In this document: piece by piece, positions 1 to 7,571 of the stretch | Layout of the letters: each line of letters opens with the position of its first letter | Position numbering within the stretch: position 1 is the stretch's first letter | IMG/VR virus record: IMGVR_UViG_3300042384_000682 | Span: 1 to 41,095 of that record | From: a virus | Direction: 5' to 3' (one strand) | DNA length: 41,095 bases | The notes under the pieces: generated by a model | Database searches by the model: none | The model's input: the letters and a program-made list of their open reading frames with translations, nothing else | Told to the model about the DNA's origin: nothing | Made by a program: the position numbers and the translations under genes

Positions 1-366
1 ATTCTTCGTAATTACGGTTGAGACGAATATCAGTCTTTCTGCCGTTTTTGTAACCTGGATATATCTTTCTGCGTTTCTGACTACCACCTTTACCATCAAA
101 TACAATAATAACTCGGGTAGGAGAAAGTAATTTAATTGCATATCCAATGCTCTTCAAGAAACCAGCAATACCCCCAGTGTGTAACCCATCTTCATTGAGT
201 GAAGGAATGGCCATAAAACTACGAATGTAAGTATTCACTACAATCCGTCAACCAAAAGGACATCACTATTAAGTGATTTTTTAAGTCCTCCGGTGACGGA
301 ATCGCTTTCTATATTTTGAAATAAAGAAAATAACTTCTTCATTTCTTTGTTGTCAAAGTTGCTCAT
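1..366 (-). pseudogene. 5'-3' exonuclease / RNase H-like (FEN family), N-terminal part, interrupted in frame
   Basis: This gene runs off the left edge. Reading from ATG at 366, 42 codons end in ...SDVLLVDGL and then meet tandem stops TAG TGA (240-235). After a 5-nt displacement (TAGTG, 240-236) a second frame continues NTYIRSF, then IVFDGKGGSQKRRK and a YPGYKNGRK segment, open to base 1. Joined, VDGL+NTYIR gives the metal-binding Asp strand of the FEN/5'-3' exonuclease fold, and VFDGKGG..RR is its second hallmark. In T4 this family is RNase H, which removes RNA primers. Neither frame alone has the full active site; the 3' frame could start at GTG 238 but would lack the VDG Asp. The ATG overlaps the end of the homing endonuclease gene by 14 nt. 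The break may be a real indel, recoding, or an assembly artefact. The family call is fairly safe; functionality is unknown. Confidence 0.6.
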
Positions 367-1285
367 TTAATAGTTTTTTAATGTATATATTTTTGTCTTT
401 ACATTGTTCCCAATCGTGTTGCCATATAACTTTTATTATATACCCATTCGATTCAGCAATCAACATTTTATTTTTATCTTTTTCCCATATTTTAATAACT
501 TCATCGGACGATGTAAAAAATCTAGGATCTCTGTGCCAATAAGTACCATTAAATTCTATTAATAAATTTTTTTCTTTTACAAACACATCGTATGGCTTCC
601 CCCCAACAACATATTCATCTTGAATTGAATATCCTTGTTCTTTTAACAATCTAATTACTTCCTGCTGTCCTTTAGATTTAAAAATTGGTTTGTGAATTCC
701 ACTTTTCCACTGATTTTTAGTAATTAACGATAATTTGTGTTTTGTTTCAGTAGTATGTCTAAAATTAGATCGTTTGGTTTTCTTTGGTTTTCTTAATTTT
801 AACTTATGTTCTTCTGTTAATGGCTTTCCAAGTTGAGATTGAGACATTTTTTGTTTAGTGTCTTCACTGGGTTTATACCAGTCTCTACTCTTTACTCGTT
901 TTATTTTACTCTCCATTGTTTGGCACTTTGGTAAACAATGTTTAATCATTAAATCCCTACATCTAGATTTAGCGGACTGATTATTTTTATAATATTTTTT
1001 AATACCGACAGACATTTTTTGTCTTCTTTCTGAAGAAATAAAATAACTATCTTTGTTTCTTTTTTGATGAGCAGCTTTAGACGTTCTAACAGCACTTATT
1101 TTTTTCAAATAAGTTTCACCATATTTATTATATAAATATTTTTTTATTTTTTCCCCAGTTTTGCTACCAATTTTATTCAGTTTAAATAAAGAAGTAAATC
1201 CACATATTGATTCATCTTTTATAAAGATTTGATATAATCGTTCAGATCGGTCTTCAAAAAAGAGTTTTTCCGCATTGTTATCCAT
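353..1285 (-). CDS. Free-standing homing endonuclease with NUMOD3-like motifs and a C-terminal Vsr/EDxHD-like nuclease domain
   Basis: The 310-aa protein is Lys-rich. The middle (about residues 80-200) has repeated short helical motifs of the form SEDTKQKMSQSQLGK and TEEHKLKL, typical of NUMOD3 DNA-binding modules. The C-terminus (about 205-300) has KPYDVFV..KNLLIEFNGTYWH followed by DKNKMLIAESNGYIIKVIWQHDW, the layout of Vsr-like/EDxHD homing nucleases (Asp and Glu of the core, conserved Trp-His, late Trp). Such enzymes cut a homologous allele and spread their own gene by recombination. It lies between uvsX and the interrupted exonuclease, overlapping the latter's start by 14 nt, as expected for an intergenic homing gene targeting a neighbour. 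The ATG at 1285 sits in the loop of a 14-bp hairpin with a TATTTA promoter 5 nt upstream. The exact nuclease subfamily is inferred from motifs only. Confidence 0.75.
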   Translation of the reverse strand: MDNNAEKLFFEDRSERLYQIFIKDESICGFTSLFKLNKIGSKTGEKIKKYLYNKYGETYLKKISAVRTSKAAHQKRNKDSYFISSERRQKMSVGIKKYYKNNQSAKSRCRDLMIKHCLPKCQTMESKIKRVKSRDWYKPSEDTKQKMSQSQLGKPLTEEHKLKLRKPKKTKRSNFRHTTETKHKLSLITKNQWKSGIHKPIFKSKGQQEVIRLLKEQGYSIQDEYVVGGKPYDVFVKEKNLLIEFNGTYWHRDPRFFTSSDEVIKIWEKDKNKMLIAESNGYIIKVIWQHDWEQCKDKNIYIKKLLNEQL

Positions 1286-1315
1286 ACTAATAAATAGTAG
1301 GCAATGCGGAAAAAC
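1264..1315 (-). promoter_or_regulatory. Perfect 14-bp hairpin enclosing promoter and start codon of the homing endonuclease
   Basis: Arms CAATGCGGAAAAAC (1302-1315) and GTTTTTCCGCATTG (1264-1277) are exact inverted repeats with a 24-nt loop. On the minus strand the loop contains TATTTA (1296-1291) and the ATG (1285). The 3' arm is coding sequence. Read-through RNA from uvsX would carry both arms; RNA started at the internal promoter would lack the 5' arm. Confidence 0.7.
1291..1296 (-). promoter_or_regulatory. Late-type promoter TATTTA of the homing endonuclease
   Basis: TATTTA lies 5 nt before the ATG at 1285, inside the hairpin loop. It is one of the recurrent start-proximal motifs of this genome. 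Confidence 0.5.
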
Positions 1316-1329
1316 ATCCTATCAACGTA

Positions 1330-2475
1330 TTATTCTTCGTTGCCTGCAGTTTCTTCGTGTGTATCCACAACAGCATCCTCAATAATTTGACTATTGGGAT
1401 CTTTGTATTTCATAATTACAGCGTCACAAATCTTCAGGTAAATTTCTTCACCCAATTGTTTGTCACTCTGCATTACACTTACAAAGTCTTTGGATTGGAA
1501 CTTCCATTCGTTTCCATCGTTCTTTTTATAAGTATAATAAGCACCACCCTGTTTAATTAGATTTTGTTCTTTTAGAACTTTAATCCAACTGCCATAGTCA
1601 GCAATTCCACTATCAAAATAGATATCAAAATTGGCCTGACGTTGAGGTGGTCCCATACGATTCTTGATAACAACTGCCTTACACTCGTTTCCGATGACTT
1701 CTTCACCCTTCTTGAGTTTACCGGCATTATTCAAACGAACACGTACACTACAATGATATGCTAAAGCCTTACCACCACTTACTACGTACTTATCACCAAA
1801 TGCCATAGCATTTAAATTCTGACGTAGTTGATTAGTAAATACAGTCAATACTTTCTGTTTACCAATCATAGTAGTAATCTTACGCATTGCCTTACTGATA
1901 ATAATAGATTTACCCGTTGCAAATCCATCCTTACCGTGATCACTTTCCAATTCAACTTTAGTAGATGCTGCTGCTACAGAATCTACAATGATTGTAAGAA
2001 TACGATCTTTGTTGCTCTTACGAACAATCGCGATCATCTTCTCCATCTGAGCAAAAATATCTTCAACGGTTTCACATTGAACATATAGTAGCTTAGACAA
2101 ATCTACACCAAGACTCTTCCAGAACTCAGGCGCAGCTGCGTTTTCAGTATCAATTACTACAGCGACTCCACCCTTCTTCTGTGTATCTGCGACAACGTGT
2201 GCCGACAATAGACTCTTACCAGTACCTTCAAGTCCGTTGAATTCAACCATCTTACCAACTGGTAGACCGCCGTGTGGACGATTACTAATTGCAAGATCCA
2301 AAATAGAAGAGCCAGTACTAATCCAATCAGTAATTTCTGAAGGATTATCTTGTTCATCTAGGAAATGTGCAATTTTACCACCATCTTTATTTGCTTTGTT
2401 AAGCTCATTCGCCAACATTTCGATTAATTCGTCACGTTGACCCGATGTATCTTTTGTAACACTTTTCTTTGCCAT
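1330..2475 (-). CDS. uvsX: UvsX / RecA-like recombinase
   Basis: This is the phage recombinase that polymerises on ssDNA and carries out strand exchange for recombination-dependent replication and repair. From the chosen start the protein is 381 aa, near the T4 UvsX size. The RecA core shows Walker A GLEGTGKS at residues 81-88, a VVIDTENAA segment around 107-114, and Walker B TIIVDS with Asp165. The start MAKK (ATG 2473-2475) is chosen because the longer in-frame extension (to 2517) is encoded by the terminator hairpin downstream of gene 32 and reads MEFLYPTG, which is not protein-like. No Shine-Dalgarno site is visible before the ATG. It lies immediately downstream of gene 32, its usual partner, separated by a hairpin that may act as an attenuator. 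Both active-site loops look intact. Confidence 0.93.
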   Translation of the reverse strand: MAKKSVTKDTSGQRDELIEMLANELNKANKDGGKIAHFLDEQDNPSEITDWISTGSSILDLAISNRPHGGLPVGKMVEFNGLEGTGKSLLSAHVVADTQKKGGVAVVIDTENAAAPEFWKSLGVDLSKLLYVQCETVEDIFAQMEKMIAIVRKSNKDRILTIIVDSVAAASTKVELESDHGKDGFATGKSIIISKAMRKITTMIGKQKVLTVFTNQLRQNLNAMAFGDKYVVSGGKALAYHCSVRVRLNNAGKLKKGEEVIGNECKAVVIKNRMGPPQRQANFDIYFDSGIADYGSWIKVLKEQNLIKQGGAYYTYKKNDGNEWKFQSKDFVSVMQSDKQLGEEIYLKICDAVIMKYKDPNSQIIEDAVVDTHEETAGNEE

Positions 2476-2491
2476 AACGTATATAACTAGA

Positions 2492-2523
2492 AAGCCGGTG
2501 GGGTATAAAAACTCCACCGGCTT
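2492..2523 (-). terminator. Bidirectional hairpin terminator/attenuator between gene 32 and uvsX
   Basis: There is a perfect 10-bp stem AAGCCGGTGG (2492-2501) / CCACCGGCTT (2514-2523) with a 12-nt loop. The T-tract is strong on the plus strand (ATTTTTATTTTTT) and weaker on the minus strand (CTTTCTAGTT). In the direction of gene 32 it would at least partly separate gene 32 from uvsX transcription. Confidence 0.75.
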
Positions 2524-2534
2524 ATTTTTATTTT

Positions 2535-3371
2535 TTAGGAGTTAAACAAGTCATCAAATGCTTGTTCTACACTGTCTTTACCCTTTGCTTTGGCAGCAGT
2601 TGGTGAAGCTGGTGCCTTAGCTGTAGCAGTTGCGGTTACTGCTGGTGATGTTGAAAACGGAGCTTCATCATCATCTCCACTAGGAGTAGGTTCAGCTGCA
2701 ACTTCGGTTGCGGCTGATTCTGGATTCAACCACTTATCCATAACTTCCTTCAAGTCATCATAGGATAGTTCTTCAAACAAATCCAAGATGTTTACTTGTG
2801 CCTTTAGAGCATCCAAGAGTTGGGTATTCTTTGGATCTACGGCGACACTTACGTTTGGTTTAACACGAATGCTGGTTTCTGGGAAACTAGCTCCGCCTTC
2901 AGCTGTCTTGAATTCTACAACGATATCACGACCATTGGTTAGATCGGTAATATCACCGAAATCAGGATCACTGATGATTGAAAGAAGTTCTTGATAAACT
3001 TGCTTTCCAAATCCCCAGAACTTGACACCTTCTCCTTCTTCACCACGAACAATGACTGGTACGAAAGTACGCATCTTTGGTTCCATCTTACGACCCATCT
3101 GCCAATCTTCCTTTGAACCAGTCTTCTTCAGACGGTTAGCAAATTCAACGATTGGATCTGGCCGACCAAAACTATCAGGAGATAGATAAGTCTTGTTATT
3201 GATATTGTAATGAAACTTTAGTTCGATAAACGGATTCTCAGGTACGTACTTATATGGTACGATACGAACTACTTGTTTACCTGGCTTTGGTTTCCAAATC
3301 AAGTTGGATTTTTGATTTGTGTTTGAAAGGGAGTTCAAACGACTCTTTAGTTTACTTAGATCTAATGCCAT
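2535..3371 (-). CDS. 32: gp32-like single-stranded DNA-binding protein
   Basis: This 278-aa protein coats ssDNA during replication and recombination and works with UvsX. It has a basic N-terminus (LSKLKSRLNSL), an OB-fold core (RTFVPVIVRG.. KFWGFGKQVYQELLSII.. DITDLTNGRDIVVEF) and a long low-complexity Ala/Thr/Pro linker ending in an acidic tail (DSVEQAFDDLFNS). This order of cooperativity domain, core and acidic protein-interaction tail matches T4 gp32. Unlike T4 gp32 it contains no cysteine, so the zinc site is absent. The ATG at 3371 is preceded by about 40 nt of almost pure A/T and then a hairpin, and a sigma70-like promoter is visible at 3450-3478. It is upstream of uvsX in the same direction. 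Confidence 0.9.
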   Translation of the reverse strand: MALDLSKLKSRLNSLSNTNQKSNLIWKPKPGKQVVRIVPYKYVPENPFIELKFHYNINNKTYLSPDSFGRPDPIVEFANRLKKTGSKEDWQMGRKMEPKMRTFVPVIVRGEEGEGVKFWGFGKQVYQELLSIISDPDFGDITDLTNGRDIVVEFKTAEGGASFPETSIRVKPNVSVAVDPKNTQLLDALKAQVNILDLFEELSYDDLKEVMDKWLNPESAATEVAAEPTPSGDDDEAPFSTSPAVTATATAKAPASPTAAKAKGKDSVEQAFDDLFNS

Positions 3372-3411
3372 AATTATTTAATGTTTAATTGTTAATTAGT
3401 TAATTACTTCA

Positions 3412-3429
3412 ACGGATCACTCGACCCGT
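3412..3429 (-). promoter_or_regulatory. Leader hairpin of gene 32, candidate autoregulatory element
   Basis: On the minus strand ACGGGTC pairs with GATCCGT (7 bp including one G-T) around loop GAGT. It is followed by 40 nt of nearly unstructured A/U-rich leader up to the ATG. T4 gene 32 mRNA has a 5' structure about 40 nt upstream from which gp32 nucleates over an unstructured leader to repress translation. The parallel is inferred. Confidence 0.5.
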
Positions 3430-3449
3430 CATATAACCAACCTAAAATC

Positions 3450-3478
3450 AGTCTACACTATGTATAGATTGAAATCAA
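3450..3478 (-). promoter_or_regulatory. Sigma70-like promoter upstream of gene 32
   Basis: On the minus strand TTGATT (3478-3473), a 17-nt spacer and TAGACT (3455-3450) are present. The predicted start near 3443 gives a leader of about 70 nt that includes the hairpin at 3412-3429. Confidence 0.45.
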
Positions 3479-3492
3479 GTCTAAAATATATA

Positions 3493-3888
3493 TCAAATTT
3501 CTTGGATAGAAAACAATTTTAATGGAACTATTTTTACACCAATTTCGTTGGTTAGTATAATACTGTTTTTATATAGTTCCCAATTTAATTGGAAGTTCTT
3601 ATCAAATACACCATTGTTTTCGTCAGCAATCAACTTATTCATTGCGTTGAGTGTATATAGTGTATTTGTTTGTTTCTTACGATGAATACTTATAGTGCCT
3701 TTGTAACGATTATTACGTTCGGTTTTTTCCACATTAAACGTTAAGTACAATTCCCGAAGATTATTCTCATTTGCAAATATAAAAATCTTATTATCGATCA
3801 ATGTATATTGTTGAGTTATCTCTTTAATCGTTTCAGTATAATTTATACTATTTGCAAATGTGCAAAGTAGTTGTTTTTGGGTTATCAT
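3493..3888 (-). CDS. Uncharacterised 131-aa protein
   Basis: I do not recognise this protein. It is small and rich in Asn, Ile and Thr, with a mixed alpha/beta look (YTLIDNKIFIFANE, LYLTFNVEKTERNNRYKGTISIHRKK) and no membrane segment or signal peptide. Its ATG overlaps the stop of the upstream 773-aa gene by 4 nt (ATGA), so the two are probably translationally coupled and functionally linked. It is the last gene of that unit before the gene 32 promoter region. Confidence 0.6.
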   Translation of the reverse strand: MITQKQLLCTFANSINYTETIKEITQQYTLIDNKIFIFANENNLRELYLTFNVEKTERNNRYKGTISIHRKKQTNTLYTLNAMNKLIADENNGVFDKNFQLNWELYKNSIILTNEIGVKIVPLKLFSIQEI

Positions 3889-6206
3889 ATTTTATCAACG
3901 ACTTCTTTTCCTTCTACACTAAACGTAAACGAACTACCACTACTACTATCTAAACTAAAAACAGAATATGTTGGTGTAGCAATATCATCTTTCATAACAA
4001 TTCCAGCGAATAAATAAAGAGTTACCGTTAAATATCCTTCGTCAACCACCATATTGATTCGGATCTTACCCAATTTTACATCTTCGAACTCTTTTGGAAT
4101 TTCTAATTTAAAATTACCTTTATATCTCAACCTTTCAATCTTTTTACCAGTGTATTTGATTAGAGGTAAACTAACGTTTTTGCCAAATACAGCTTCGGTT
4201 GAAAGAAGACTAGATAATTTTATAAATTCTTCACGTATTAAATTAGGATCTGATGTATTTACATCTTTTAATACATTGTTTAAGATTAAATCTATATACT
4301 TAAGTGACAAAACATTAGCTCTGTATTTAAAAATGGGTCTGAGTGTATATCGTTCTAAACAATCTCCAATTTTAAAATCTCCGTCAATTTGATTTATTAC
4401 ATATATTAGATTTTTTTTCAAATTTTCAATTTGTTGCAATTGTACCGTTTTTATTTCAATTGGAAAAAATTCAATTAGAAATTTATTGTTTGATAATTCG
4501 GAAATTTTGTTAATAAGAGTTATGTCCTCTGTACTTGATTTCAAAATGTTTTTAAATAAATTCAAATTTTTATTAATGGTCTCCGTATATTCTGTATGTT
4601 TATTATCACATTTCTTACTAGATTTTTCTGAAATAGTACCTATTTCTCTTTCAAGTTGACGCTCTAAATTTTCTAGATTTTTTAATTCCGAAGATTGTAA
4701 AATTTTTACATCCGTATTTAATTTTTTGAAAAAAAAGTTATTTATTTTTGTAGTAAATGGATTTATTGCTTTTATGAATGATTGAAAATAATTTTTAGCA
4801 ATATCTGGTATACTTTTAATTTTATCTATAGCATATTTTATGCTACTTGATATTTTATCAATTATTCCTTCACTAAGTGGCACTGGTTCATCCGATGGAG
4901 TAGGTGCCAAAGATTGACCAACGTATTGTGCCAATTGAGTTAAAACTCTTCCCAATTTTCCACCACCTGCTTTTAAACTAATTAAAGCAAATTTAATATT
5001 TTTATCTTTTATTTTAGCCATCGAATCGACATCTTGTTCATCAATATTGCCATCTTTTAAAGCGTTTAATACATCTGCCTTTGTGCCACCATAAATCAAA
5101 ACAATGTCTGCGGTATTTGATTTTGTTTCTTGTTCACCTTTTAAAAATTTTCTGTTATAATCATCGGCTGCTTTATAAAAACTATCTATTGATTTATGAA
5201 TAAAATCAGTAGGCGTTCCTAATTCCGCTAAAGAAACTCCGTCAAATCCACCAATTTGTTTTAAATCTTTATCGACTAAATCGTATAATTTAAGATTTTC
5301 TATACGACTGGTTTCGTTTGGTATATTCTCTAATTTTTCTCTTAAATTGCCCCAAGCAGATAAAAATCCAATCGCAAAATCGTTGTAATCTTGTCCGGTT
5401 TTAGCATTTTTAAAATCAGTAATTCCGTAAGCAAACAAAATAGGTATAGTTTCAAATAATTTAGTCCGTGTATTATTATCTGCATTTTTTAAGAACTCCA
5501 ACTTAACCAAAAGTTCTTTGTTTATAATGTCTTTTATTTTTTTTGATTTATCAATATATTTAGCAGGCGCAATTGCATCAGCTACAATTACGTTTTTAGA
5601 AATAGTTTCATCGTATATCTGTTCACCTATTAAATCTCCATTAGTATCAAACCATTTGAATCCTTTGTTGTAAAATCCATAACTTTTAGCTTCATCTACA
5701 CTATAATTAACAAGTGGCGTTTGACCTGTTAATATAGCTTCCACTCCCCAAGCATCTTGCTTTTTCTCAGCTGGTGTTCTTTTGTCTACACCACTATCAC
5801 CTTCGATATCTTTATCTAATGTTTGATCTAACGTGGCAGGTTGTTTCTTAGATGGTTCTGAATCTGTTTGTGTATCGACTCCTTGTTCACCATCAGCTTT
5901 AAAAATATTAGCTTGAGCCTTTTTGGGATTTTCAGCGAAGTGAGTGCCTTTATTAACAGCTCTATCTCTGTATTGTTTATTAGGAAATGTTACAAGTATA
6001 CCATCTTTATTATATGCTTGTCGATCTGGAAATCTACCCGCTTCAAATAACCTAGCGGTCTTTTCTACTATCTCATCGATATTATATCCAGCTTTCTCTA
6101 GATATTCCTGCAATATAAAAACGTGATCTTCGTTCTTAAGATCCAATACACCGTTCTTAATACGATTGTCACAACAAATTTCGTTTACTAATGATTTAAA
6201 GTTCAT
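3885..6206 (-). CDS. Large uncharacterised phage protein (773 aa), possibly virion-associated
   Basis: No function can be assigned with confidence. The N-terminus (about residues 50-105, LFEAGRFPDRQAYNKDG, TFPNKQYRDRAV, GTHFAENPKKAQ) resembles a segment I associate with conserved structural or unknown proteins of marine T4-like phages. It is followed by an acidic, Gln/Asp/Ser-rich linker. The middle contains TADIVLIYGGTK and, about 40 residues later, IKFALISLKAGGGK, an Asp...hydrophobic-x-Lys pattern that loosely recalls PD-(D/E)XK nuclease folds; this is only a suggestion. About residues 440-680 are Lys/Asn-rich and helical. The ATG at 6206 has TATTTA exactly 6 nt upstream, with a second copy further up. 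It overlaps the next gene by 4 nt. Confidence 0.65.
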   Translation of the reverse strand: MNFKSLVNEICCDNRIKNGVLDLKNEDHVFILQEYLEKAGYNIDEIVEKTARLFEAGRFPDRQAYNKDGILVTFPNKQYRDRAVNKGTHFAENPKKAQANIFKADGEQGVDTQTDSEPSKKQPATLDQTLDKDIEGDSGVDKRTPAEKKQDAWGVEAILTGQTPLVNYSVDEAKSYGFYNKGFKWFDTNGDLIGEQIYDETISKNVIVADAIAPAKYIDKSKKIKDIINKELLVKLEFLKNADNNTRTKLFETIPILFAYGITDFKNAKTGQDYNDFAIGFLSAWGNLREKLENIPNETSRIENLKLYDLVDKDLKQIGGFDGVSLAELGTPTDFIHKSIDSFYKAADDYNRKFLKGEQETKSNTADIVLIYGGTKADVLNALKDGNIDEQDVDSMAKIKDKNIKFALISLKAGGGKLGRVLTQLAQYVGQSLAPTPSDEPVPLSEGIIDKISSSIKYAIDKIKSIPDIAKNYFQSFIKAINPFTTKINNFFFKKLNTDVKILQSSELKNLENLERQLEREIGTISEKSSKKCDNKHTEYTETINKNLNLFKNILKSSTEDITLINKISELSNNKFLIEFFPIEIKTVQLQQIENLKKNLIYVINQIDGDFKIGDCLERYTLRPIFKYRANVLSLKYIDLILNNVLKDVNTSDPNLIREEFIKLSSLLSTEAVFGKNVSLPLIKYTGKKIERLRYKGNFKLEIPKEFEDVKLGKIRINMVVDEGYLTVTLYLFAGIVMKDDIATPTYSVFSLDSSSGSSFTFSVEGKEVVDKI

Positions 6207-6212
6207 CTATTA

Positions 6213-6218
6213 TAAATA
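6213..6218 (-). promoter_or_regulatory. Late-type promoter TATTTA (gene at 6206)
   Basis: TATTTATA with TATTTA ending 6 nt before the ATG at 6206. A second TATTTA lies at 6225-6230. Confidence 0.55.
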
Positions 6219-6233
6219 TAGATATAAATATAT

Positions 6234-7532
6234 TTACAATTGGACTAATTTCAAATCATTATAATTATTTCCCGTGTAAGTCTTTACCTTAAATCGCTTG
6301 TTTTTAAAGATCTCAATCAAATCAGTAATATCTTGTCTATCCACATCATTGTGAATATCAAACACTATCGAATCATATACATACAGAATAGGTACGATCT
6401 TTTTGTTACTAACAAACTTAATACACTTACTTAAGCTGTCAATTCCATATTCAGTTTCAGCAGCTTGAATAATATAAGCAAACAACTTGTTTTTGTTGGC
6501 ATCAACTATATGTTTATTTGTTATCTTTCGTTTATATATCGGAGTTGTTATATACCCATTCTTCTCAAACTTTTTCCAATATTTATCCTTTAACTGTTCA
6601 ACTTTGTGAAAATAAGGAATATCACAATATTGATTGGAAATCTGACCATATAGATTTACCATCGTTAATTTCTTTGATTTGCCAATATCATCAGCTGTTA
6701 CATTGACAATGTTAAAGTAATATTTAGCTAAATGTTCATATATTGTTTCTTCTTCGGGTACTTTGTACTCCACAAGATTTGCTACAATGTAAGGATGGAA
6801 TCCTGTAAAATCAATCATCATCAAATGACCGTCTTGTCCATATCGTGAAACAAAACTAGCTCTCGACCCATCATCTTTTTTAAGAGCTACATAATTGATG
6901 GTATCATATGAATTACTTGGTCTTCCCGTTGGATTGTATATGTTGTAGTTGGTATATACAAATTTATTATAAGTTTTGCTCTTGAAATATTTTGAAAAAA
7001 CATCAACGTCTACTTTGATTCCGTTCTTTTCTACTTCAAACAATGTATCAGATATAACATTGTTAAAAAATTTAAAACAATAACTCTCAGTTTCCTTTGA
7101 ATCCAAGTGTTTGATTTGTTCTACCTCTTTATCAAAGATCTGTTGATGTATAACATATGGTAATATCAAATTAAAGTTATTGATATTGTAGTAACTATGC
7201 TGTAGAAAATTTCTGCTAAGGTTTTCCACTTCATCCAATGTTTCATTGTTGTCTATAAACCCAAATAGATTAACATCAATTAATTTACAGTTTAACCAAT
7301 ACTTATATGTCTTTTTATTGTTAACGTATACCGTAATATCTTTTGATTCGATATCTAGTTTAAATTGATCAAACGAACAATCCACAGGCAAATCACCGTG
7401 GGAAAAATTTAAGTAATGTTTCTTACCATCTTTAAAATCATAAATAAAAGCTGCAATAATATCATTACAAGCATTATGATAATTATTGTGCTTTGTTACT
7501 AATTTTAGATAGATTTTAGACGAATACTCCAC
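6234..7532 (-). CDS. Compact family-A (Pol I-like) DNA polymerase domain protein
   Basis: The 432-aa protein contains the three palm/fingers motifs of family-A polymerases in divergent form. A TGRPS segment is at 202-206 (TGRLSS in Pol I). Motif A is MMIDFTGFHPYIVANL with Asp241. A motif-B-like KKLTMVNLYGQ is at 287-297 with Lys and Tyr-Gly kept. IIQAAETEYG is at 354-363 (compare IQGTAAD). Motif C LYVYDSIVFDI has Asp387 but Tyr in place of the usual His. The first ~170 residues sit where the 3'-5' exonuclease would be but show no clear DxE motif, so proofreading is doubtful. The start is GTG at 7532: no in-frame ATG lies between the upstream stop and the core, and a promoter ends exactly 6 nt upstream. 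T4 itself uses a family-B polymerase; Rhodothermus phage RM378 is reported to have a split family-A polymerase, a possible parallel. Catalytic Asp residues are present, so activity is plausible. Confidence 0.75.
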   Translation of the reverse strand: MEYSSKIYLKLVTKHNNYHNACNDIIAAFIYDFKDGKKHYLNFSHGDLPVDCSFDQFKLDIESKDITVYVNNKKTYKYWLNCKLIDVNLFGFIDNNETLDEVENLSRNFLQHSYYNINNFNLILPYVIHQQIFDKEVEQIKHLDSKETESYCFKFFNNVISDTLFEVEKNGIKVDVDVFSKYFKSKTYNKFVYTNYNIYNPTGRPSNSYDTINYVALKKDDGSRASFVSRYGQDGHLMMIDFTGFHPYIVANLVEYKVPEEETIYEHLAKYYFNIVNVTADDIGKSKKLTMVNLYGQISNQYCDIPYFHKVEQLKDKYWKKFEKNGYITTPIYKRKITNKHIVDANKNKLFAYIIQAAETEYGIDSLSKCIKFVSNKKIVPILYVYDSIVFDIHNDVDRQDITDLIEIFKNKRFKVKTYTGNNYNDLKLVQL

Positions 7533-7538
7533 ATCTTT

Positions 7539-7566
7539 AGTGTATACTGTTTACACCAAATGTCAA
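7539..7566 (-). promoter_or_regulatory. Sigma70-type promoter giving a leaderless mRNA for the family-A polymerase
   Basis: On the minus strand TTGACA (7566-7561), a 16-nt spacer, TACACT (7544-7539), then 6 nt to GTG 7532. An imperfect palindrome GTGTAAAC...GTATACAC (about 7542-7558) overlaps the spacer and -10 and could be an operator. Confidence 0.65.
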
Positions 7567-7571
7567 TTGAT

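Noticed and set aside
2476-2517. N-terminal extension of UvsX by 14 residues (MEFLYPTG...).
   Set aside because: It is encoded by the terminator hairpin after gene 32; the RecA-like N-terminus starts naturally at MAKK.
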